In this document: in pieces, positions 56,600-64,000 of the stretch
How positions within the stretch are numbered: the stretch's first letter is position 1
How the letters are laid out: every line of letters starts with the position of its first letter
Origin: Sphingobacterium arenae
Lineage (GTDB): Bacteria > Bacteroidota > Bacteroidia > Sphingobacteriales > Sphingobacteriaceae
Direction of reading: 5' to 3'
Length of the DNA stretch: 64,000 bases
NCBI RefSeq assembly: GCF_014692505.1
Contig: NZ_JACNYK010000001.1
Location: 434,001-498,000, forward strand
Translations under genes and position numbers: made by a program
Notes under the pieces: model-generated
Databases searched by the model: none
What the model was told of the DNA's origin: nothing
Seen by the model: only the letters and a program-made list of their open reading frames with translations

Positions 56600-57364
56600 A
56601 TGAAAATCGTAACATATAACGTAAATGGCTTGCGGGCTGCGCTGAGAAAAGATTGGTTGGGTTGGATAAAAGCAATGGATGTAGATGTCGTATGTTTACA
56701 GGAAATCAAAGCTACCCAAGACCAGATTCCAGAAATTCTTTTATTGGAACAGATGGGGTATGAACATTACTGGTATCCAGCGCAAAAAAAAGGATATAGT
56801 GGTACCGCTATTTTTACCAGGATTACACCCAAGCATGTGGAATACGGTTGTGGACACGAAGATTATGATTTCGAAGGACGTATTATTCGGGCCGATTTCG
56901 ATGATGTGTCTGTTATGAGTGTATATTTTCCTTCTGGAACTACCGGTGATATACGCCAATATTTCAAATATCGTTTCCTAGATGATTTTCAGTTATACAG
57001 TGATAAGATCATACAAGAACGATCAAACCTCGTGATTTCAGGAGATTACAATATATGTCATCGTGCGATCGATATTCATAATCCTAAATCTAATGCGAAT
57101 AGCTCTGGCTTCTTGCCTGCGGAACGTGAATGGATGGAGAATTTTATCACCTCAGGGTACGTAGACTCTTTCCGTCACCTAAACCCCGAACCGCATCACT
57201 ATACTTGGTGGAGCTACCGTGCCGGAGCCCGAGCTAGAAACCTCGGCTGGCGAATTGATTATAACATGGTATCAAAGCCTCTGGAGGATAGGATTGTGAC
57301 GGCGAAGATTATCTCCTCCGCTATGCATTCTGACCACTGCCCGGTATTATTAGAACTTCGGTAA
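56600..57364 (+). CDS. xth: exodeoxyribonuclease III
   Basis: About 254 residues from the ATG at 56600; a GTG at 56588 would add four residues. KIVTYNVNGLRA, CLQEIKA (metal Glu), SGDYNICH and the C-terminal MHSDHCPV (catalytic His) are the AP endonuclease/ExoA family blocks. It cuts abasic sites and has 3'-5' exonuclease activity. Confidence 0.95.
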   Translation: MKIVTYNVNGLRAALRKDWLGWIKAMDVDVVCLQEIKATQDQIPEILLLEQMGYEHYWYPAQKKGYSGTAIFTRITPKHVEYGCGHEDYDFEGRIIRADFDDVSVMSVYFPSGTTGDIRQYFKYRFLDDFQLYSDKIIQERSNLVISGDYNICHRAIDIHNPKSNANSSGFLPAEREWMENFITSGYVDSFRHLNPEPHHYTWWSYRAGARARNLGWRIDYNMVSKPLEDRIVTAKIISSAMHSDHCPVLLELR

Positions 57365-57370
57365 ACCGTA

Positions 57371-59497
57371 TTAGTTTTTTTCGGAAATACAAGCCACGAA
57401 CTCGTGCTCATTTAATGGCTTGTCTAGGATACGGTCGAACATATATGTTTGATTTCTCTTTATCTCTTCTTCGAGATGCATACTGTCTGCCGTGAACGCA
57501 AATACTTTAATATCCTGTTTCTCGTTATTATTCCGAATTTCCCGAAGCACATCCCAACCATCAATCTCCGGCATAGAGATGTCTGTAATAACAGCATCGA
57601 CGTGATTTTGCTGGATAAAAGTGAGTGCACGCTGTGCGTGCTCAAACGTATGTACATTTGGAAAATCTTTGAAATAATGCTTTAAATAAAGGATATTGAT
57701 GCGATTGTCATCAATCAACACCAATTGTATGTCTTTCGGGAGGTCGTTCAAGGTATAGACCTTCGGGACGGTGTTCTCTAGACGCTTTTGTTTAATCGGT
57801 ACTTTAAGGATAAAGGTAGAGCCTTTTCCTACCGTACTGTCTAACGTAATATCGCCTTGAAGTTGTTCTGATAATAATTTGGAAATATAGAGTCCAAGAC
57901 CAAAGCCTTTGGTTTTGCTCTTGTTATCGGTCATGTAATATTGCCGAAAAATTTGAGACCGGTGTTCAGGTGCAATTCCTAGGCCTGTATCCTTCACTTC
58001 TACAAAAAGTGTGTCTTGGTTACTTACCCTTCTTATATAAGCTTTTAGGCTTACTTTACCTTCGGGCGTATATTTTATGGCGTTGCTAATCAAATTGGAG
58101 ATAATTTGTCTGATTCGGAAAGAGCTGCTGTAAATTTCCAACTTGGGATTAAGATCAATTTGTTGTGTGAAGTGTAAACCTTTTTTTTGTGCTTGATAGG
58201 TGTGGAGGTTTATGATATCCAATAATAGCCGCGAAGGGGAAAAGTATTCGTTTTTCACCTCCAATGCACCTACCTCTAGCTTGCTAAGATTTAAAATGTC
58301 ATTCACGGTACTATTGATAACGGATATTTCATGCGCAGCCGAATCCAAGTACTCCGGCTGAATGGTATCCTTGCCGCCGTTCTTTCGTAAAATATCAATA
58401 ATGCCCATCAGTGAATTAATAGGTGAACGTACCTCGTGGCTTATATTAGCCAGCACGCTGGTTTTTTCTTCTGCAACTTTTGCAGCATAGTCTTTTTCTT
58501 CCTCTAATTTCTCTTCGTAAGTGGTGGCTTTGGATTGATAGTAAAGGATAAATAGAACCATGAGCAACATGACAGATAGGGAGATAATAAGTTGGTTTCC
58601 GAGCCTCTTCGTGTTTTCCTTGTATATACTTAAATCTCTTGCCTCCGCTTCTCGAACAGCTTTTCGCTCCAGCTCTCTAATATTATCTACACCGATTTTT
58701 AAATTGTTCAACAGAAGATAATTTGCTTGGATAAGTGCTCTTTCTTTTTTTCTTAAAGAAGTGAAATTTCGTCGTAAATTACCCAAGCTTGTATTATATA
58801 TCGTCTCATTTCGTACCATGACGTTTTCGACGTTTCGCTGCAACACATCGAGTTGCTGTATATTGAACTGTTGGCTATTCGCAAAAACCGTATCATTTTT
58901 AGCATTAAAAATACGTTTGAGAAGATTTTGTTTTTCTCTTACCAACGTGTCAACTTTAGTAAGTGCAGTGTCATTTAATATTTTATTGATAGCCGAATCC
59001 GCAGATATATAGCGGGGTGCAGCCATGCGTTGAGGTTGTGACGATGCCAGTGTCGAAAGCGAGTCTTGTGCCATGAAAACCAAGTCGTCAACTGTCTTTT
59101 TAAGTGAGGCAAATTCCCCGGCCAATAAATTTCGGTTTTGAATGTCCGTATTACTTTGTTGTAATAAGTTGTTGGTGTTGGGAAGTGCGGAGAGTGAATC
59201 TATATAATATTTAATCGTGTCAAGCTTACCCCGATATTTCTCGTATATGCCTTGGTTGAAGTCTATTGTATACTGCCGAAAGAGGTTGTCTGCTTCCCCA
59301 TAAACAGAGAATAAGTGATAGAATGCAGATGATTGTTGTAAACTTAAAGCGTATGCCGCATCTATACGGTCTTTTACTTTCTGATAGGCTATATATTGGT
59401 AGATAAAGACAATACTTATGTACACAAAAATGGCGATAATTGCACCGATGAGTACTTTTCGCAGTAAAAATGTTTTCTTACTTTTTAGCACAGTCAC
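57371..59497 (-). CDS. hybrid sensor histidine kinase/response regulator
   Basis: 708 residues. Membrane helix ~15-38, a long helical periplasmic region with Asn/Gln-rich coiled stretches (~40-300), membrane helix ~303-320, HisKA with phospho-acceptor His354 (ANISHEVRSP), HATPase with DTGLGIAP and GFGLGLYIS, then a REC domain with acid pair Asp596/597, phospho-acceptor Asp639 (ITDISMPE) and Lys693. No DNA-binding output, so the phosphate must pass to another protein. Single gene, partner unknown. Confidence 0.94.
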   Translation of the reverse strand: MTVLKSKKTFLLRKVLIGAIIAIFVYISIVFIYQYIAYQKVKDRIDAAYALSLQQSSAFYHLFSVYGEADNLFRQYTIDFNQGIYEKYRGKLDTIKYYIDSLSALPNTNNLLQQSNTDIQNRNLLAGEFASLKKTVDDLVFMAQDSLSTLASSQPQRMAAPRYISADSAINKILNDTALTKVDTLVREKQNLLKRIFNAKNDTVFANSQQFNIQQLDVLQRNVENVMVRNETIYNTSLGNLRRNFTSLRKKERALIQANYLLLNNLKIGVDNIRELERKAVREAEARDLSIYKENTKRLGNQLIISLSVMLLMVLFILYYQSKATTYEEKLEEEKDYAAKVAEEKTSVLANISHEVRSPINSLMGIIDILRKNGGKDTIQPEYLDSAAHEISVINSTVNDILNLSKLEVGALEVKNEYFSPSRLLLDIINLHTYQAQKKGLHFTQQIDLNPKLEIYSSSFRIRQIISNLISNAIKYTPEGKVSLKAYIRRVSNQDTLFVEVKDTGLGIAPEHRSQIFRQYYMTDNKSKTKGFGLGLYISKLLSEQLQGDITLDSTVGKGSTFILKVPIKQKRLENTVPKVYTLNDLPKDIQLVLIDDNRINILYLKHYFKDFPNVHTFEHAQRALTFIQQNHVDAVITDISMPEIDGWDVLREIRNNNEKQDIKVFAFTADSMHLEEEIKRNQTYMFDRILDKPLNEHEFVACISEKN

Positions 59498-59555
59498 TTG
59501 ATTTAGTTTGAAATTTAACCGTTAAATTTCTTGGAAACAGTCAGTTAATATGATT

Positions 59556-59563
59556 CAAAGATA
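59556..59563 (-). promoter_or_regulatory. Bacteroidota -7 box (TATCTTTG) for the hybrid kinase gene
   Basis: Exact TAnnTTTG on the minus strand, 58 bases upstream of the ATG. Confidence 0.55.
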
Positions 59564-59667
59564 AATAAAATGGTAAACAATAAATATTTATTCGTATTTA
59601 ATTACTTATTGTATTGTTTACCATGGATGCATTTTAAAATGCGATTACCTTATTGGAAAGAGTTGTT

Positions 59668-60687
59668 TTATTCGTTAGTGAAAAATGATGAGCTGGTGTT
59701 TTTTTGTTGTGCACGAGCTATCGCCGGTCGGTTCTTATGTTTTCTTTTGCTGATTTTCTCTACATTAACCGGCTGAGGTACCTTTACATAATAACCTGTA
59801 CCGTCGTAAGGCCGCTTACGCGGATGTTCCATGCAAAGTGTCGAGCAGCAACCGTCCATTTTCCAACCGCATTCATCACATTGTGTGAAATGCTCGTTAC
59901 ACTCGGGATTGGCGCAGTTGATCATTTTAGAAGTGGTTTTTCCACAATTTCTACAGGTGGAAACAACCGTTGGATTGACCTTATTGACATCCACTGTAAC
60001 GCGGTTGTCGAATACGTAGCATTGACCTTCGAAATCTTTACCGTCGACTTCTTTGCCATATTTAATGATACCTCCGTGAAGTTGGTAAACATCTTTAAAC
60101 CCTTCTTTTAGCAAAAGAGCAGAAGCTTTTTCACATTTAATTCCGCCCGTACAGTAGGTCAGTATTTTTTTATCTTTAAATTGCTCCAGTTCTTTTATTT
60201 TCTCTGGAAATTCTCGGAAGTTCTCTATGTCTAATGTTACTGCATTTTTGAAACGGCCCACAGCATGCTCGTAATTGGAACGTACGTCCAAAATCACGAC
60301 ATCTTCTCCGTCTTTCATTTCCATAAAATCTTTTGGTTCCAGATGTTTCCCCGTCTCTTTACTAGGATTGATGACGGACGGATTGCGTAAGCCAGAGTGG
60401 ACGATTTCAGGTTTGTATCGGCAGTGCATCTTGATAAAAGATGGTTCGTCTACATCGTCAATCTTAAAATCCGTTTTGTTGAACCGCACGTCGGCGTGTA
60501 CCGCATCCATATAGGCTTGACAAGCTTCTGATGTTCCGGAAACGGTACCATTCAAACCCTCATCGGCCACGATGATACGGCCTACTAAACCAAGAGATTT
60601 ACAAAATTCGAGATGTTGTGCAGCAAATTGTTCTGCATTTTCAATCGGACTGTAACAATAGTACAGTAATGTTTGGTATTTTGCCAT
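59668..60687 (-). CDS. trhO: tRNA uridine(34) hydroxylase TrhO (rhodanese-like)
   Basis: 339 residues from the ATG at 60687 (60693 adds two). An N-terminal UPF0176 domain is followed by a rhodanese domain with ILDVRSNYEHAVGRF and the catalytic loop TYCTGGIKCEKAS. A Cys-rich C-terminal region (CRNCGKTTSKMINC, CDECGWKMDGCC) probably binds zinc. TrhO makes 5-hydroxyuridine at position 34 of certain tRNAs. The C-terminal tail is Lys/Ser-rich. Single gene. Confidence 0.93.
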   Translation of the reverse strand: MAKYQTLLYYCYSPIENAEQFAAQHLEFCKSLGLVGRIIVADEGLNGTVSGTSEACQAYMDAVHADVRFNKTDFKIDDVDEPSFIKMHCRYKPEIVHSGLRNPSVINPSKETGKHLEPKDFMEMKDGEDVVILDVRSNYEHAVGRFKNAVTLDIENFREFPEKIKELEQFKDKKILTYCTGGIKCEKASALLLKEGFKDVYQLHGGIIKYGKEVDGKDFEGQCYVFDNRVTVDVNKVNPTVVSTCRNCGKTTSKMINCANPECNEHFTQCDECGWKMDGCCSTLCMEHPRKRPYDGTGYYVKVPQPVNVEKISKRKHKNRPAIARAQQKNTSSSFFTNE

Positions 60688-60743
60688 ATTCATTGATACC
60701 GCTGCAAACGGCGTTTAATGTTTTAAAAAATGATTTTCGTGTG

Positions 60744-60751
60744 CAAAGTTA
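60744..60751 (-). promoter_or_regulatory. Bacteroidota -7 box (TAACTTTG) for trhO
   Basis: Exact TAnnTTTG on the minus strand, 56 bases upstream of the start. Confidence 0.55.
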
Positions 60752-60827
60752 CAGAAAATTGTCAGATAAAAATTGACGGAGGTCACTTTCACTGTACTAA
60801 GGCATTTTAAAGAACATTTTCTTTATG

Positions 60828-61184
60828 CAACCTTTTTTTAGAAAAAAGTTGCGCAAAAAAGCGTCGTTTCAGGTCTTTGAGGAGAATGGATGGTGCTAAG
60901 GATGGGGTTCTACCAACCTCAAAACCGAGCCTACGGCGAGCTCACCATAGGTAAATCTGGATGCGACAATTAAAGTTAAGGTGGGTTCATGCAATTGTAT
61001 TATCCCTCCCTTAACACGCAAATGCCGCCTAACAAAATTTTGATAACTGCACGAATATCATTTCTGTACTATCCTATCCTATCAAAATTTTTCAGCGGCG
61101 ACTTTTTTTGTGTACTTTTTTTGAGAGAAAAAAAGTACAAGCCCTGTCGCGGCTTCAGCGACATTAAAAATGTATAATTTTAAT
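60828..61184. repeat. intergenic structured repeat, copy F (two half-modules, with tail)
   Basis: Between trhO and the DUF3820 gene. Left hairpin 60828-60851 (CAACCTTTTTT / AAAAAAGTTG), right 61111-61139 (TGTACTTTTTTT / AAAAAAAGTACA). Left stem GTCGT (60863-60867) pairs with GCGAC (60963-60967) including one G-T; right stem GCCGC (61024-61028) pairs with GCGGC (61095-61099). The centre GCAATTGTATTATCCC and the flanking GACAATTAAAGTTAAG are shared with copy C, as is the tail (61140-61184). The left loop contains an extra GC-rich insert not found in other copies. Confidence 0.87.
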
Positions 61185-61188
61185 GTTC

Positions 61189-61428
61189 CTATTTCTTAAT
61201 CAACGGTTTGAGCAGATACTCCAAACCGTTCAGCTTTATTTCATAAAGGGTTCCCAGTTGCATACCGAGTTTGCCTTTTGGGAAACCTTTTTGATGAAAC
61301 CAGTTTAAATACGGTTCCGGTAGATTACATAGTAACCAACCTTGATATTTGCCGAAGGGCATTTTGGTATTTGCCAGTTCGATCAATATCTCTGGTTTCA
61401 GTAGGTTTTCATTCTCTTGTTTTGCCAT
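61189..61428 (-). CDS. DUF3820 family protein
   Basis: 79 residues. MPFGKYQGWLLCNLPEPYLNWFHQKGFP is the DUF3820 pattern; function unknown. Its start lies 20 bases inside the glycosyltransferase gene upstream, so it is probably translated from the same message. Its stop is 5 bases from the tail of repeat copy F. Confidence 0.88.
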   Translation of the reverse strand: MAKQENENLLKPEILIELANTKMPFGKYQGWLLCNLPEPYLNWFHQKGFPKGKLGMQLGTLYEIKLNGLEYLLKPLIKK

Positions 61429-62179
61429 GTTTCAATCGGTATAAGATAAGACGGGCGGCAATAACGCCATGATTAACCACGTTAGCGAAAGTACCATAAT
61501 ACTTTTTGAAAATCGCATAACGTTCTTTCAAACTCTGTCGGTGGCGTTTTTGGGTCATCCCGCCGACAAGATACTTAGCCACGTATTGATTGACATTAAC
61601 TATTTTATTAGCCTTTTTCGCGGCTCGGATTACCCAATCAATATCAGCACTGAGCTGATACTGTAAATCATATGGCTCAGCAATACTTCGTTTTACATAA
61701 ATCGCTTGATGGCAGATATTCATGCCGTAGCGAAAAGATTTCCAGTCAAAACGCTTTGGGATTCTATGCCGACGGTCGCCAAGAATGTTTCGCTCTTCGT
61801 CTATTAATTTTGTTTCTCCATAATATATATCTGCATTCTCTGCCGAAGAAAAGACTTTTTCCAACGTCATATCTTCGTACAGCTCGTCTCCCGAATTGAG
61901 AAACAGGACATAGTCGCCCGTGGCGGCGGCAAGTCCTTTGTTCATAGCATCATAGATACCGTTGTCTTTTTCCGAAAGGAGAATAGACACCTCTTCGCGG
62001 TATTGGTCTATTACATCAAGTGTGCCGTCGGTAGAGAGACCGTCTACAATAATATATTCTAATTCTGCATATGTCTGTTTCATAACCGATCGGATCGTGT
62101 ACTCCAAACCGCTAACATCATTGTAGACTACAGTGATAATCGAGACTTTCGGTAAAAGCTTATTCATATGTTGCTTCAT
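61409..62179 (-). CDS. family 2 glycosyltransferase
   Basis: 256 residues; ATG at 62179 or 62167 (MNKLLPKVSIITVVYN). GT-A motifs: SIITVVYNDVSGLEYTI, VDGLSTDGTLDVI, and LFLNSGDELYED as the metal site. Similar to WcaA/colanic-type sugar transferases working on surface polysaccharide. Overlaps its neighbours by 4 and 20 bases, in an operon with the glycosyltransferase upstream and DUF3820 downstream. Confidence 0.92.
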   Translation of the reverse strand: MKQHMNKLLPKVSIITVVYNDVSGLEYTIRSVMKQTYAELEYIIVDGLSTDGTLDVIDQYREEVSILLSEKDNGIYDAMNKGLAAATGDYVLFLNSGDELYEDMTLEKVFSSAENADIYYGETKLIDEERNILGDRRHRIPKRFDWKSFRYGMNICHQAIYVKRSIAEPYDLQYQLSADIDWVIRAAKKANKIVNVNQYVAKYLVGGMTQKRHRQSLKERYAIFKKYYGTFANVVNHGVIAARLILYRLKHGKTRE

Positions 62180-63084
62180 TTCCTCCCAAACTTTTTAATT
62201 AAGAATCGAACTAAGCGTTCGGCAAAATTTCCCTTTCGATGTGCATAAAAATGCTTGATAGCTTCATAGGCCTTTTTATGCTCACTGATATCATTAGGGA
62301 AATATTTTACTTTTTGAGTAGCCAGTTCCACACGATAGGCATCATCAATATCCGAATGGATACCCGTTCCATCCGTTCCGATATTCTGTATCATGGACTG
62401 TCGTGGGTAGAGTACCAAACCTTCTTGATTGAAGACGGAAAGATACCATCGGATAGCCCAGGAATTGATCTTTCCTGCTTTTAATTCCTTGACCTGCTCC
62501 CAGAAGTTTTCACTCCTTTCAATACTAAAACGTCTTATATCCTTGCGCTTGAAATGCTTTGTCAGGGCCTCAATGTCGGGGTTGAAATGATTCCATGCCC
62601 TTTTCCACGTCGCCCAGCCCCAGCTACCTGCTACCCGAAAGAAGAATGATTTGGGCAATCGTTTGGGGTGTTCCACGGGATACATATATCCGCTGATTTC
62701 CATAACGCGTTCATTTTGTTCATAACGAATAAGGGCGTCATTAAAATACATTAAGGCATAGAGAGAGGTCTCTAGGTCGTCTTCCAATACAATAGCCTTT
62801 CCGTGTTCATTGATAATTTTAGTGACACCATCAATCACGTTTTCGGCAATTCCCCAGTTTTTCTGGCGTTCGATAATGGTAATATGCTTAAAATCCCAAG
62901 GTTCGCGAATGATGGCGCGCACTTGATTGACATTTTCTACCGCATCCGCATTTTTCGCTGCGTCCGAGATAATGTATAACAGGGAATCCTTCGCCAGAAG
63001 ATTTTTTTCCAGAGCCTCTAACGCCCTCCTCGTGTGCTTTGGACGGTTGTATACAAATAATATGATAGGAGCCAGTGTTTGCAT
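62176..63084 (-). CDS. glycosyltransferase (GNT-I/GT2-like)
   Basis: 302 residues. Begins APIILFVYNRPKHTRRALEAL; the metal motif is IVLEDDLETS and the acceptor region RVAGSWGWATWKRAW. Such proteins resemble the GT-A part of GNT-I-like enzymes and act on surface glycans. It is clearly paralogous to the divergent gene at 63284. First gene of the three-gene minus-strand operon. Confidence 0.88.
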   Translation of the reverse strand: MQTLAPIILFVYNRPKHTRRALEALEKNLLAKDSLLYIISDAAKNADAVENVNQVRAIIREPWDFKHITIIERQKNWGIAENVIDGVTKIINEHGKAIVLEDDLETSLYALMYFNDALIRYEQNERVMEISGYMYPVEHPKRLPKSFFFRVAGSWGWATWKRAWNHFNPDIEALTKHFKRKDIRRFSIERSENFWEQVKELKAGKINSWAIRWYLSVFNQEGLVLYPRQSMIQNIGTDGTGIHSDIDDAYRVELATQKVKYFPNDISEHKKAYEAIKHFYAHRKGNFAERLVRFLIKKFGRK

Positions 63085-63255
63085 GCATTACAAAGGAACA
63101 AAGAATGATTCAAAAACCGTGCTAATATTTATTTATATGGTGAAACTTACGCATAGGGCGGAGGAAGTTTTTTGAGGGTCACCAGCCAATCCGAAAAGAA
63201 AGCCTTTTATAGTTGCCACGTGTCGCACCCATTGTATAGTGAGTGAGTTTGTTTA

Positions 63256-63263
63256 CATTTGTG
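63256..63263 (+). promoter_or_regulatory. Bacteroidota -7 box (TACATTTG) for the last glycosyltransferase
   Basis: Exact TAnnTTTG 20 bases before the ATG at 63284. Confidence 0.5.
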
Positions 63264-63283
63264 TTTGATCTTTTAGAATATAT

Positions 63284-64000
63284 GAGTCCGTTAAGCCCTA
63301 TTGTCTTATTCGTATATAGTCGTCCGAGCCACACGCGCCGAACACTTCAGGCCTTGGAAAAAAACCGGCTTGCCACGGATAGCGAACTTTATATATTTTC
63401 TGATGGGGCAAAAAATGCAGGAGCTATTCCGGCGGTAGAAGAGGTTCGCAGGGTAATACGAGAGGCTTGGGGATTTAAAGACGTGCATGTCGTCGAAAGA
63501 ACGCACAATTTAGGATTAGCTGCCAATGTAATTGATGGTGTCAGTAATGTGATAAAAAAACACAAGAAAGCAATCGTATTAGAAGATGATGTATTATTTT
63601 CAGAACACACATTGACTTATTTTAATGATGCTTTAACCTTGTATCAGAAGGAGGAAAAAATTATGCACATTAGTGGTTTTATTTACGAACTGAATCGAAC
63701 AAACTTGCCTGATACTTTTTTTACCCGGTACGTAGCGAGCCAAGCATGGGCAACGTGGGAGGGGGCGTGGGATTGTTTTCAAGAGGATATCGAGACGATT
63801 ATACAGCAGTTTGACGAGAAAAAAATAAGTGATTTCACCTTTGAGGGTACCATGAATTTCTGGAGGCAGATACAACAACAAAAGGTAGGAAAAGTTGATT
63901 CTTGGGCGGTTCGTTGGTATGCAAGTGTCTTTCTGCGCGGCGGGCTGGCTTTGTCGCCAAATCAATCTCTTATCGAAAACATCGGGCATGACGGTACGGG
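63284..64000 (+). CDS. glycosyltransferase, paralogue of the divergent gene (3' end outside window)
   Basis: The frame opens at ATG 63284 and stays open to the window edge (239 residues seen). It begins SPIVLFVYSRPSHTRRTLQALE, has the metal motif IVLEDDVLFS, the acceptor region YVASQAWATWEGAW and NIGHDGTG at the edge. By eye about half of the residues equal those of the gene at 62176-63084, so the pair arose by duplication and inversion. Likely a surface-glycan enzyme; the missing ~60 residues lie outside. Confidence 0.9.

Overview
The window reads as a chromosomal segment of a Bacteroidota bacterium, most likely Sphingobacteriaceae-like (family placement is inference). The evidence is a SusC/SusD pair, many lipoproteins with short lipoboxes, near-absence of Shine-Dalgarno sequences before start codons, and repeated TAnnTTTG -7 boxes of the Bacteroidota type upstream of genes. 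Most of the window is gene-dense housekeeping DNA. I see no phage, plasmid, CRISPR array or transposase gene.

Layout. 1-9.1 kb: end of an alpha-L-rhamnosidase, an M3 peptidase lipoprotein, a small beta-barrel protein, a truA/ABC exporter operon, a DUF4293 operon and ung. 9.1-14.6 kb: an unrecognised protein with a possible permuted-papain layout, an Lrp regulator and sufBCD. 14.7-25.9 kb: a Cys-rich lipoprotein with an internal duplication, tRNA-Gly(GCC), a COG2509 flavoprotein, LemA plus two TPM-domain proteins, a TlpA-like thioredoxin, pgi, prfB (with an intact programmed +1 frameshift), dcd and a 2OG-Fe(II) oxygenase.

25.9-41.4 kb is a biosynthetic cluster of the aryl-polyene/flexirubin type. 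It has a thioesterase, two complete ketosynthases, two ketosynthase-like proteins without the catalytic Cys, an ACP, a FabZ-like hotdog protein, a deacetylase, a LolA-like protein, a GT2-DUF2062 protein, a giant MMPL exporter fused to an acyltransferase, a CrtI-like flavoprotein and a PaaK-like ligase. No ketoreductase, ammonia-lyase or dialkylresorcinol-forming enzyme lies within it, so these would have to act from elsewhere. 41.7-49 kb is a small polysaccharide locus (SusD, SusC, and divergently a rhamnogalacturonan acetylesterase-like hydrolase and a Gfo/Idh/MocA oxidoreductase). 49-61 kb returns to housekeeping genes (SNF2 helicase, dapF, HtrA protease, LMW phosphatase, cyclophilin, exonuclease III, hybrid kinase, trhO). 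The right end holds glycosyltransferase genes, two of them divergent paralogues, the last cut by the window edge.

The most unusual signal is in the intergenic DNA. Six gaps (6.3, 17.5, 22.8, 41.4, 52.0 and 60.8 kb) carry members of one non-coding, modular, inverted-repeat family. Each half-module has a T-rich/A-rich terminal hairpin and a long stem-loop closed by a 5-bp stem. Both stems change sequence between copies while staying paired (GTCGC:GCGAC, GTGGC:GCCAC, GCCAC:GTGGC, GCCGC:GCGGC). This is covariation evidence for selected or inherited secondary structure. I do not recognise the family.
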